From positions 1 to 61,897 of the forward strand of contig NZ_JAXEWM010000146.1 in the NCBI RefSeq assembly GCF_034113885.1: 61,897 nucleotides of DNA, written 5' to 3'. A program made the position numbers and the translations under genes. The DNA comes from Intestinibacter sp034113885 (GTDB lineage Bacteria > Bacillota > Clostridia > Peptostreptococcales > Peptostreptococcaceae). Under the pieces are notes generated by a model that saw only the letters and a program-made list of their open reading frames with translations, did no database searches and had not been told where the DNA came from. This document shows positions 33,860-42,073 of the stretch, one piece after another. The number at the start of each line of letters is the position of its first letter. Position 1 is the first letter of the stretch.

Positions 33860-34444
33860 TTATCTTGCTAGGAATTGTATTATACTGATGCCTATTACAT
33901 TTAATAATGATTGCAATATAATAGAACTAAACATAATAATTATTAAATTCAACAAAAACCTCTTTCCTAAAGATAATATACTATCTTGTCTTTTCTTTTT
34001 CAACTGTTTAAAAATATTTTTTACATATTCTAATGATAATATTATTAAAATTATCGATATGGGGATCATGATAATATTTTTTAGAAAAACTATTGTACAC
34101 ATTTTAATACTGCTAAACCCAAACATTAAAATGCATGTATTTATCGTGTATCCTATCGATACAGCCTTGACTACAAATACTACGATTGCTAATGGAAATG
34201 TAAAGAAAAGCAAGCTTAAAATTCCTATAGATCCCAAATACCTAATGTATTCTTTTATATTCATAAAAATAAAATTTTTTATATCTATGTCGCCACTGTA
34301 GTAATTTCTAATCTCATCAATTTGAATAGATATATTTTCAACATTACAGCTATCAAATTTATTTAAGCATGCTCCTACTACCACAAACAACATAAAAATT
34401 AAGCTTACAATTATTAAACCTGTGTTTTTATCTTTTTTTCCCAA
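33860..34444 (-). CDS. spoIIM: Stage II sporulation protein M
   Basis: SpoIIM is the membrane component of the SpoIIDMP machine that remodels septal peptidoglycan and drives forespore engulfment. The 194-residue protein has about five hydrophobic segments, with one near the N-terminus (10-28) and an extracytoplasmic stretch (about 30-60). Its length and the SpoIIM neighbourhood (XerD-like, Nudix) match clostridia and Bacillus. SpoIID and SpoIIP are not in the window. Transcription by sigma-E is expected from the family. Confidence 0.88.
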   Translation of the reverse strand: MGKKDKNTGLIIVSLIFMLFVVVGACLNKFDSCNVENISIQIDEIRNYYSGDIDIKNFIFMNIKEYIRYLGSIGILSLLFFTFPLAIVVFVVKAVSIGYTINTCILMFGFSSIKMCTIVFLKNIIMIPISIILIILSLEYVKNIFKQLKKKRQDSILSLGKRFLLNLIIIMFSSIILQSLLNVIGISIIQFLAR

Positions 34445-34512
34445 TTTAAAAACCTCCTCTATCTTTACATATAATTATTATGTTAACCGAGAGGAGGTTA
34501 TGCATTTTATAT

Positions 34513-35043
34513 TTAATCAATCATATTTTTTGAAAGTAATACACCTATAGATGTCTTACCGTCTACTATTTCATTGTTTAAAACCATTTTATATACTTCT
34601 TCAAAGTCTATTTCTTCTACTATTAGCTGCTGATCCTCGCTTTTATCCTCGCATTTTTCAAGCTTACTAGCAAGGTATATAAACATCATTTGATTTGAAA
34701 AGCCTACTGAAGGATAAAATTTATGTATTAATTTGAAGCTTTCTGCGCTATATCCAGTCTTTTGTCTAAATTCTCTCATAGCACATTCTCTTGGATTTTC
34801 ATTTAGTTCTAATTTTCCAGCTGGAATTTCCAAAACTACATCTTCAATTGATTTTCTATACTGTCTGACTAAAATAATTTTATTATCCTCTGTTATAGCT
34901 ATTATAGCCACAACACCATTGTGTTCAACTATTTCTCTCTTTTGATATCCCTTATTTGGGACCTCTACAGTATCAACTCTCAAACTGACAGTCTTACCTG
35001 TATATATCAAATCACTACTTACAGTATTTTCCTTATCAATCAT
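34513..35043 (-). CDS. ADP-ribose pyrophosphatase-like Nudix protein with altered Nudix box
   Basis: A 176-residue NudF-like protein; the N-terminal VDTVEVPNKGYQKREIVEHNG and the GKLELNENP opening of the Nudix box are typical. The catalytic part of the box, normally REUXEEXGU, reads REFRQKTGY: the two metal-binding Glu residues are Gln and Lys. Bacillus NudF has RELEEETGY at this place. Catalysis of ADP-ribose hydrolysis is therefore doubtful unless other residues compensate. It overlaps the DUF3866 gene by 8 nt and belongs to the long operon that begins after spo0A. Confidence 0.85.
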   Translation of the reverse strand: MIDKENTVSSDLIYTGKTVSLRVDTVEVPNKGYQKREIVEHNGVVAIIAITEDNKIILVRQYRKSIEDVVLEIPAGKLELNENPRECAMREFRQKTGYSAESFKLIHKFYPSVGFSNQMMFIYLASKLEKCEDKSEDQQLIVEEIDFEEVYKMVLNNEIVDGKTSIGVLLSKNMID

Positions 35044-36112
35044 GACAAACCTCCATTAAATAATATGCAGCACTACTTGCAGAGTCAAAGAATTCGCTAT
35101 CTTCATCGTAATTTCTTCCCATACTCTTAACTTTTAGACCAAAATACTCTAAATCCTCTTTGCATTTATCATTTTCAATAAAAACTACGTTATGTCTTTG
35201 ATCTAATTTATTTTCTTCTATTTGTGCTTTTATTTTATTTAACTTTTCTTCTTCATAAATTGTTATCGGTATATTTACATCTACATTTATTATTTTGTCT
35301 AGTACAGTTATGCTGTGATGAGAAATACCTTGGTGTCTCTCCCTTTTATCTGCAAAGCTGATTCTAGGAATAGCTATAGGCATCCCACCTAATTTTTTTA
35401 CAGCATCTAGTATAGGACCTTGCTCTATACCTGTAAATCCGTATTTAGTTCCTGTACCTGCAATTCCAGGTCCCATACTGACAAATACGACGTCTGCCTT
35501 TGCAATTTCCTTTGCAGTTATAAGCCCTGTATATATATTTATACATTCGTAATCCCCACCAAATGCATTTCCAATTGTAATAGTAGAGTCGATTAATCCC
35601 TTTGATTTTAAATTTTTGACATTTAAGCTAAAATAAAGTGGAAGCGCTGCTCCATCAGTCATTATATAAGCTATTTTTTTATCTGGATTATTTCTTTTAT
35701 ATGATGCTACAAAAGGTGTAAGCATGCTATGTAAAGTTCCTACAACGACAGGTAAACCATCTAAGCTTTCAAACTCATTTATTACATCGTGGTATTTGCT
35801 CTCATGATCCTCTACACTGTCCACAACTAGCTGATATGGTGTATATCTAAGCTTCATAATATGCCCGTCAGCATCTAAATCTGACTCCGTATTATTTAAA
35901 TTGCTTATTACAAAATGATACCCACCTGTACCTAAGCTCAGTTCAACAGCTGTAGTATTTAATACGATTTTATCTCCTATATTGACCTTTCCAGTCATCT
36001 TAGGGTAATTGTATGCTCTTTGAATCTGTCCATTTACATTTACCCTTATGTCCTCTAGATTATCATCTGTACTTTTTATAGATTCGACTATACCTACCTT
36101 TTTACTAATCAT
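35036..36112 (-). CDS. DUF3866 family protein
   Basis: A 358-residue soluble protein of the DUF3866 family, which has no assigned reaction. Visible features are an N-terminal beta-rich part (residues 1-75), a central segment VVVGTLHSMLTPFVASY, and a glycine-rich stretch VFVSMGPGIAGTGTKYGFTGIEQG (about 215-237). It is conserved beside nudF and xerD/spoIIM in Firmicutes. It has no signal peptide. Overlap with the Nudix gene suggests linked function; the nature of that function is not known. Confidence 0.75.
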   Translation of the reverse strand: MISKKVGIVESIKSTDDNLEDIRVNVNGQIQRAYNYPKMTGKVNIGDKIVLNTTAVELSLGTGGYHFVISNLNNTESDLDADGHIMKLRYTPYQLVVDSVEDHESKYHDVINEFESLDGLPVVVGTLHSMLTPFVASYKRNNPDKKIAYIMTDGAALPLYFSLNVKNLKSKGLIDSTITIGNAFGGDYECINIYTGLITAKEIAKADVVFVSMGPGIAGTGTKYGFTGIEQGPILDAVKKLGGMPIAIPRISFADKRERHQGISHHSITVLDKIINVDVNIPITIYEEEKLNKIKAQIEENKLDQRHNVVFIENDKCKEDLEYFGLKVKSMGRNYDEDSEFFDSASSAAYYLMEVCHD

Positions 36113-36116
36113 ATTG

Positions 36117-36959
36117 CTACCTTCCCAAATTATCTATAAATTTTAATACTCTATTTTTTTCTATAATTTTTGTAAGTGAAAATTTTTCAGTAATTAAATG
36201 CATCAATATTAAAAATACTAACCAACAAGCTCTGACCTTTATATCGTATCCAAACGCCATAAGCACACCTATTGACATACCCAATACATTTGAACCTGTA
36301 TCTCCCATCATAGCTCTAGCCTTCAAATCTGTATTGAAGTAAGCTAGTACATTAGGAAGTATAAGCAGAGGAAGAATTTGTATATAACCTGTCAAAGTAA
36401 AAAATATTGGTATTATAATGACTAAATAAGCCTTTATAGCTCTTCCTGGTCTTAAATCAAATAAATTCATTAAATTTGTAGAAAGTGCTATAACCAATGT
36501 ATTTACTATTATCTCCACTATGCTACTTGAAAGACATACTGAGACAACTAATCCTACAAAGCCTCCAAATAAAGCCTTAAATCCGCCTGTTGTAAGCTCT
36601 CCTTTGAATAAACTCTTAAAATGCCCCTTAAGTCCACTTACATCTCTATTTCCTATTAAATCGTCAAGCGCTCCTGCAAAAAACATACACATTATAGAAA
36701 ATACAAATAGTAAAAGACATACAAGTCCTACAGTATCCATGGCACCTATAATACCCCACATGAAATATATAACTATTATGCTGTTGATTATTAGCATAGG
36801 TAAAAATACTATTCCCATTCCTACTGGTATCATCTCTTTTTTGTAGTTAGGTCTGATAATATTTCCATTTACTAGCATACTTTTGAATAAAGGTATCATA
36901 AAATATGTTCCTAAAAATCCCAACACAAATATTATCCCTTCGAAAATATAATGTGTCAT
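36117..36959 (-). CDS. MraY/WecA-like membrane protein, divergent active site
   Basis: A 280-residue polytopic protein (about nine hydrophobic segments) of the glycosyltransferase 4 superfamily, whose members transfer a sugar phosphate to a polyprenyl carrier. The acidic pair is seen in GALDDLIGNRD, and MGDTGSN matches the MGDxGS motif. The normally invariant NLxDGxDG is NLFDLRPGRA, so the second Asp is missing. At 280 residues it is shorter than MraY (about 320). It is adjacent to a GT2 gene and steAB, which suggests an envelope glycan or division role. Whether it is still an enzyme is open. Confidence 0.7.
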   Translation of the reverse strand: MTHYIFEGIIFVLGFLGTYFMIPLFKSMLVNGNIIRPNYKKEMIPVGMGIVFLPMLIINSIIVIYFMWGIIGAMDTVGLVCLLLFVFSIMCMFFAGALDDLIGNRDVSGLKGHFKSLFKGELTTGGFKALFGGFVGLVVSVCLSSSIVEIIVNTLVIALSTNLMNLFDLRPGRAIKAYLVIIIPIFFTLTGYIQILPLLILPNVLAYFNTDLKARAMMGDTGSNVLGMSIGVLMAFGYDIKVRACWLVFLILMHLITEKFSLTKIIEKNRVLKFIDNLGR

Positions 36960-36963
36960 AAAA

Positions 36964-37653
36964 CTACCTCCATTCTTTTTTCTTTTGTCTCATTACTTTT
37001 TTAATGTGATAGAATTGTTTACCTCTATGAATAAATCCTTTTAAGTCTCTTCCTGTTTCTGAATGAGTCATATTTACTAAAACTTCTTTTATTTTGAAAT
37101 TGTTTTTTAGTATGTCTATAGTCATTCCTACTTCTACACCGTAGCCAAATGGTATTTCATCAAATATTTCAAGTACTTCTTTTTTGAATACCCTTTGACC
37201 TGATAAAGTTGAAGTAAGCTCTACTCCTGTCATTTCATATACAGAATTTTTAGCTAGATTTTTTACAAATCCAAGCCCCCCCTTTTTCTTAGCTGGAGGG
37301 AATTTAGCTATTGTAACATCACATTCGTTGTTAAGAACAGGAATTATTAATTTTTCTACTTCACTAGCTGAGCTTCCAAGATCTCCATCTAAAAATCCTA
37401 TTATATCAGCTCTCTTCATTGCTTCCTTTAAGCCATTATTTAAAGCATATCCCTTACCTCTATTTTGACTTTGTGTTATTACGTTTATTTTATCGCTTTC
37501 TACGCTTTTAGCGACTTCTGATGTTTTATCGCTAGAACCATCGTCGACTACTATAATTTCATCTATTTCCTTTATATTTTTAATGCTCTCTAAAGTATCT
37601 TTTATTTTTAATTCTTCGTTATACGCCGGTATTATTATACTTATATAACTCAT
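36964..37653 (-). CDS. Glycosyltransferase family 2
   Basis: A 229-residue GT-A fold transferase. SIIIPAYNEELKI opens the nucleotide-sugar-binding fold; DDGSSDKT holds the first Asp pair and DGDLGSS the DxD metal site (about residues 93-97). It lacks membrane helices beyond the catalytic domain, like dolichyl-phosphate-mannose synthase or polyprenyl-phosphate glucosyltransferase families. It lies directly between the MraY-like gene and steB; the three may make or translocate a glycan linked to cell division. Confidence 0.82.
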   Translation of the reverse strand: MSYISIIIPAYNEELKIKDTLESIKNIKEIDEIIVVDDGSSDKTSEVAKSVESDKINVITQSQNRGKGYALNNGLKEAMKRADIIGFLDGDLGSSASEVEKLIIPVLNNECDVTIAKFPPAKKKGGLGFVKNLAKNSVYEMTGVELTSTLSGQRVFKKEVLEIFDEIPFGYGVEVGMTIDILKNNFKIKEVLVNMTHSETGRDLKGFIHRGKQFYHIKKVMRQKKKEWR

Positions 37654-37687
37654 CTTACATCTCCTTAATCAAAATTATTGTGAATTT

Positions 37688-38563
37688 TTATTTTGAAAAT
37701 GGCATTAAATCTTGAACATCTTCACCTATTCCAAAACTACCTACTTTACTTTCATCTTTTATCAACATAGTTAAAGATATTTTTCCTACTGCTTCATCAA
37801 TATTGTTTATTGTTGATATTTTTGAATCTGAACATAATTTTATAAATTCTGACTTGCTATCTTCTCTTTGTACTGCAACTAAATATTTCTTTTCTGATTT
37901 TAGCTTAGATATAATATTTTTGTCTTTTACTTCAAATGATGTTTTTATATTTTCGTCTTCATTTTCTCCTACTAAAACTACAGAATCATATGAAGTGTAA
38001 TTATCACTTAGAGATTTTACTTTTATTAATCCTAAATCTTGTAATTTTTCTAAGTCTTCCTTTGCAGAATCAGTATTTAAAGCATCTACTACATAATCTA
38101 TACAGTCTTGAGATGTTTTTATTTCTGTATCTATTTCATCTGATAATTCTTTTAATTTATTCTCATCATTAATAGCATCATTTACGACTATATTAAATGC
38201 TAATTCACCATCTCCATCCTTTATTATTTGTTCTAAATCTTCACTATAGTCATTTTTTTCATTAGTAAGTATTATTCCAGTATTTTTATCACTTAATTCA
38301 TCACTTACTAAAATACTATAATTTTTTGATATATAAGATTTTAACTGATTATAATCTTCATTTAATGAATCTATTTGATTTTGTAACTCTTCTTTTTCTT
38401 TATTTAAAGAATCAAATCTAGTTTCAAATTCTCCTAAAACCTCACTTTGTTGCTTAGTCAACTCTTGATCGTTATTTAAATTAAATCCTACTATAATACC
38501 TATACCTAAAGCTAAAAATATAGCACCTATAGTAACAATATAATACTTCATATTTATATTCAT
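37688..38563 (-). CDS. steB: SteB/MctB-like membrane-anchored coiled-coil protein
   Basis: A 291-residue protein of the MctB/SteB type (described in actinobacteria, where SteA and SteB act at the cytokinetic ring). The N-terminus MNINMKYYIVTIGAIFLALGIGIIVG is one membrane helix, followed by a coiled coil (about 32-80) and an extracytoplasmic alpha/beta domain. It is paired with steA (17 nt gap) downstream of spo0A. The SteB name rests on this pairing, the N-terminal helix plus coiled coil, and length; biochemical copper transport, as sometimes annotated, has no support here. Confidence 0.75.
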   Translation of the reverse strand: MNINMKYYIVTIGAIFLALGIGIIVGFNLNNDQELTKQQSEVLGEFETRFDSLNKEKEELQNQIDSLNEDYNQLKSYISKNYSILVSDELSDKNTGIILTNEKNDYSEDLEQIIKDGDGELAFNIVVNDAINDENKLKELSDEIDTEIKTSQDCIDYVVDALNTDSAKEDLEKLQDLGLIKVKSLSDNYTSYDSVVLVGENEDENIKTSFEVKDKNIISKLKSEKKYLVAVQREDSKSEFIKLCSDSKISTINNIDEAVGKISLTMLIKDESKVGSFGIGEDVQDLMPFSK

Positions 38564-38580
38564 AACTTTTGCCTCCTAAT

Positions 38581-39702
38581 TTACATGTTTAATAAAAATT
38601 TCATCTTTATTTGTAGTATTTTTATAAGCTGTTGTACTGTTGGAGATAAATAAGCAATTATTAAAACAGGGAATAGTGCTGTAACTATTAATGCCCATAT
38701 ATACTTCATTTTTAGCTTACTTTTATAAAGTAAGTTTACTCCTTTTGCATCTATAAGCTTAGCTCCTATTTTTAGTCTAACTAAAAATGTAGAAGCCATT
38801 CCTTTTCTTCCTTTTTCCAAGAAATCTATCATATTAGAATGTGACCCTAAGGCTACAATTAGCTCTGCACCGTATTCATACGCAGTAAGCATTGCTATAT
38901 CCTCACTAGTACCAGGAGCAGGGAATACTACTGCATCTAATCCTAAATCTTGCACTCTTTTAAGTCCTGGAGCTCTACCATCTACATACGCATGGACAAC
39001 TATTTCTTTAGCCTTTCTTAATGCATCGTCTGTAACACTATCCATATCTCCAACTATTACATCTGGAGTATATCCACACTCTATAAGTGCATCTGCTCCA
39101 CCATCTACACCTACAAGTATAGGCTTCATTTCTTCTATATAAGATGTAATTGTAGCTAAATCCTCTTTATAATCTTGTCCTCTTACTACAACTAGTACAT
39201 GTCTATTTTTGTAATCTGTAGACATTTTAGGTATTTCTGTCTCACCTAATATAAATCCCTTTTCTCTCTTAGCGTAATCGATAGTGTTGTCTATGAATCT
39301 ATCTAATTCTACAGACATATTTTCATATGCAATCTTAGTTTTTGCTTTGACAACAGACCCATCCATGACTTCACCTTGACCTATCAATTTTCCATCTCTA
39401 TAGATTTGTCCATTATTAACTTCAATAACTTGTCCTTCCTTTAATTCTTCAAATACATCTTCTCCTACATTATCTATAATTAGAATATTATTTTCTGTAA
39501 GTATTTTAGGTCCCTTATTAGGATATCTACCACTTATTGAAGGAGCTGCATTTATAACAAGTTTTATCTTACATTCAACTAAAGAGTTCGCCGCTACTTC
39601 ATCTATATCAATATGATTTATAACAGCTATATCTCCAGCAGAAAGTCTTTTTGCAAGCTTTTTTGTTTTTCTGTCTACCTTAATTGGGGCTTCGACTCTC
39701 AT
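38581..39702 (-). CDS. steA: SteA-like cytokinetic ring protein (thiamine pyrophosphokinase-like fold)
   Basis: A 373-residue protein. The central domain (about 170-310) has a thiamine pyrophosphokinase-like fold, with PILVGVDGGADALIECGYTPDVIVGDMDSV, and APGTSEDIAMLTA. One membrane helix (about 340-360) lies near the C-terminus. This is the layout of SteA, which in Corynebacterium works with SteB in cell separation. The N-terminal part (1-160) reads as the family's beta-rich domain. It is next to spo0A but separated by the spo0A terminator, so it starts the steA-steB-GT2-MraY-like-DUF3866-nudix run. Confidence 0.78.
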   Translation of the reverse strand: MRVEAPIKVDRKTKKLAKRLSAGDIAVINHIDIDEVAANSLVECKIKLVINAAPSISGRYPNKGPKILTENNILIIDNVGEDVFEELKEGQVIEVNNGQIYRDGKLIGQGEVMDGSVVKAKTKIAYENMSVELDRFIDNTIDYAKREKGFILGETEIPKMSTDYKNRHVLVVVRGQDYKEDLATITSYIEEMKPILVGVDGGADALIECGYTPDVIVGDMDSVTDDALRKAKEIVVHAYVDGRAPGLKRVQDLGLDAVVFPAPGTSEDIAMLTAYEYGAELIVALGSHSNMIDFLEKGRKGMASTFLVRLKIGAKLIDAKGVNLLYKSKLKMKYIWALIVTALFPVLIIAYLSPTVQQLIKILQIKMKFLLNM

Positions 39703-39896
39703 TTCATTGACCTCCGTAATTTTTTAAATCTTAGAACATTATAACACTATTTTTAAATAAAATAAATATTTTGGAAGAATAGCCATTTTACACTATTTTT
39801 CCATCCCTTCTATTCTAATATAAATTTTACCATATAAATAGTGTTTAAAAATTTTTTATATATTATTTTAAGAATATTTAAGTTTTTTATGTAATC

Positions 39897-39928
39897 AAAA
39901 AAGCCTCCTATTGTCTAGAAGGCTTTTT
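39897..39928 (-). terminator. Terminator of spo0A
   Basis: A 10-bp stem (39897-39906 with 39919-39928) with a 12-nt loop is bounded by A- and T-runs and lies 6 nt after the spo0A stop. Confidence 0.85.
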
Positions 39929-39933
39929 AGTAA

Positions 39934-40752
39934 TTACTTAACTATACTGTGCTCTAATCTTAATTTATCAGCTATCATAGCTATAAATTCTGAATTTGTA
40001 GGTTTTCCTTTAGTAGTATGTACTGTATATCCAAATAATTTATTTATAGTATCGACTTTACCTCTGCTCCATGCTACTTCTATCGCATGTCTTATAGCTC
40101 TTTCAACCCTACTTGGAGTAGTGTTGAATTTTTTCGCTATACTTGGATATAATTCCTTCGTAACAGCTCCCAATAATTCTACATTATCTATTACCATTTT
40201 TATAGCTTCTCTCAAATACAAATATCCTTTTATATGAGCTGGAACTCCTATTTCATGTATGATATTAGTTATTTCTGTTTCTATATTTCCAGCAGATGCT
40301 TTTGGGCTCTCATTCGTTCTCATCATTTGCAATTCAGCGACTGGTTTTGTCTTTACTTGAGGAGATACAGGTTTATTTAAAACTAACTCTCTTATTCTGT
40401 TTATAAATATTACAAAATCAAAAGGTTTTACAATATAATAGTCAGCTCCTAAATTTATGGCTGTTTGTGTTATTTTATCTTGTCCAACAGCTGATAATAC
40501 TATTATCTTCGGCATTTTACTTAAGTTCATACCATTTAGTTTTTCTATAACTCCTAAACCGTCTAAATGTGGCATTATCACATCTAGAACTAATAAATCT
40601 GGTTCCTTCTCTTGTACTAGCTGTAATGCTTCGACTCCATCTTTAGCAATACCTAATATTTCTATATCCTCTTCATTAGATAAGTATTCTTTTAGTACTT
40701 GGCAAAAATCTTTATTATCATCAGCTAAAACTATTTTTATTTTATCCTTCAT
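39934..40752 (-). CDS. spo0A: Master sporulation regulator Spo0A
   Basis: Spo0A is the response regulator that triggers sporulation. The receiver domain (1-125) has the acidic pair in VLADDN, phosphoacceptor Asp57 (LLVLDVIMPHLDG), and VKPFD with the conserved Lys. The C-terminal DNA-binding domain includes TPSRVERAIRHAIEVAWSRG, the 0A-box recognition helix. I chose the ATG at 40752 because GGGGGGAATTATA precedes it and the family starts MKDKIKIVLADD; the longer frame adds 31 unlikely residues. In clostridia Spo0A is phosphorylated directly by orphan kinases, which makes the kinase pair at 23296-27437 a candidate. A 0A-box lies upstream. Confidence 0.97.
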   Translation of the reverse strand: MKDKIKIVLADDNKDFCQVLKEYLSNEEDIEILGIAKDGVEALQLVQEKEPDLLVLDVIMPHLDGLGVIEKLNGMNLSKMPKIIVLSAVGQDKITQTAINLGADYYIVKPFDFVIFINRIRELVLNKPVSPQVKTKPVAELQMMRTNESPKASAGNIETEITNIIHEIGVPAHIKGYLYLREAIKMVIDNVELLGAVTKELYPSIAKKFNTTPSRVERAIRHAIEVAWSRGKVDTINKLFGYTVHTTKGKPTNSEFIAMIADKLRLEHSIVK

Positions 40753-40908
40753 TATAATTCCCCCCATCAACATGGTATTTTTTGTAAAAATCTTCATATA
40801 AATACTCTTAAATTGATCTAAACTTTTTATAATTTTTAAAATCAAATATATCTTCCTATATAATATAGAAAATTTTAACTGTTACTGTTAACTCTGATAT
40901 TAAGCATA

Positions 40909-40915
40909 TTCGACA
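40909..40915 (-). promoter_or_regulatory. 0A-box upstream of spo0A
   Basis: The minus strand reads TGTCGAA, a perfect 0A-box, about 157 nt upstream of the spo0A start codon and 40 nt after the spoIVB stop. It suggests autoregulation by phosphorylated Spo0A. A single 7-mer can occur by chance. Confidence 0.5.
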
Positions 40916-40954
40916 TTATAAAATTATATTCCTTCATTAAAAATTAAATTTATT

Positions 40955-42019
40955 TTATTTTCCCCATTTTATCATTTCTCCTATAAAAATACCAAATCCT
41001 TTTTTTGGATTATTTTTCAAAACATAAGCAATGCTTCCAATTAATTTCTTATTTTGAACTATCGGAGTGCCACTCATTCCCTGAATTATCCCACCAGTGT
41101 AGTTTATCAATTCTCTATCAATTATTTCTATTTCCAAAATTTTACTTTCTTTATCGATATTTTTTATTAAAATATCGTAGTATTTTACAGTATTATTTTC
41201 AGATTGAAATAAAATCTCAGCTTTTCCCAGTTTTATCTGATTAAAACCTGCAACCTTCAATATTCTATTTTTATCTATATTAGATAAATCCTTTGATAAA
41301 ACTCCTTCTATTCCGTAATCAGAATTTTTATTGAAGCTTCCTATTTTATTTTTTAAATCAAAATCTACTTTAATTTGACCTATCCTATTTTCTGCACCCT
41401 TGGATATTTTTAAATCATGTAAGCTGTAAATATCGCCTTGATTTATTTTTAATATCTTTTGAGTATCTATATCGCAAATAGGATGACCTATTGCGTAAAA
41501 TAAATTTTCTTTAGGGTCGTAGCATGTCATCGTACCAACTCCTGAAACTTTATCTCTTACCCAAAATCCCAATTTATAAATTCCATTTTCTTTTTTAGTC
41601 TTTATAGATTTTGTTATAAATTGTCCCTCTCTTTCAAAAGTTATATCTACATATTCTGTCTTTAATCTATTTAAAATATCGTATACATCTTGGCTACTAT
41701 TTATTTTTTTGCCATTTATATATAGTATATTGTCGCCTTTTTTTAATTTATCTACATATTCTACCTGATCTTCTCCCCCCAAAACTAAAACTCCATCTGT
41801 ATTTGCCTTTATTCCTATGACATCTCCAAGTACATATACATACCTTTGACTGTCAGAAAAAGTATCTAAAGCTTCGAGCTTATTTAAATTAAACAATATA
41901 AATCCCAATACCAAGGCAAGTACAATCATATATGTCTTTCTTATAAAAATCACTCCTAACATGTTCATATTTTTTTTATATTTTGTATTTTTTCTATATT
42001 TATTCATATTTTTAAACAC
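40955..42019 (-). CDS. spoIVB: SpoIVB serine protease
   Basis: SpoIVB is a forespore-secreted PDZ serine protease that, in Bacillus, triggers pro-sigma-K processing. The 354-residue protein has a basic N-terminus with one membrane helix (about 28-45), a PDZ domain (about 75-150) and the S55 catalytic domain: His in AIGHPICDID, Asp in IIDREL and Ser in QGMSGTPIV. All three are present, so it should be active although sigma-K here has no pro-sequence. The start is uncertain: the 5' end has several Met codons, and AGGAGTG in the codons MLGV may serve a shorter form. Confidence 0.92.
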   Translation of the reverse strand: MFKNMNKYRKNTKYKKNMNMLGVIFIRKTYMIVLALVLGFILFNLNKLEALDTFSDSQRYVYVLGDVIGIKANTDGVLVLGGEDQVEYVDKLKKGDNILYINGKKINSSQDVYDILNRLKTEYVDITFEREGQFITKSIKTKKENGIYKLGFWVRDKVSGVGTMTCYDPKENLFYAIGHPICDIDTQKILKINQGDIYSLHDLKISKGAENRIGQIKVDFDLKNKIGSFNKNSDYGIEGVLSKDLSNIDKNRILKVAGFNQIKLGKAEILFQSENNTVKYYDILIKNIDKESKILEIEIIDRELINYTGGIIQGMSGTPIVQNKKLIGSIAYVLKNNPKKGFGIFIGEMIKWGK

Positions 42020-42069
42020 AAAAAAGAAGCTTGTAAAATAATCCTTACTATTATTTTACAAACTTCTTT
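42020..42069 (-). terminator. Strong terminator of recN
   Basis: A 20-bp stem (42023-42042 with 42050-42069, one mismatch) with a 7-nt loop, directly after the recN stop, is followed by a minus-strand U-run. It separates recN from spoIVB. Confidence 0.9.
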
Positions 42070-42073
42070 AAAT

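Noticed and set aside
40753..40845. 31-residue N-terminal extension of Spo0A
   Set aside because: The conserved protein begins MKDKIKIVLADD, and the best ribosome site lies directly before that ATG.
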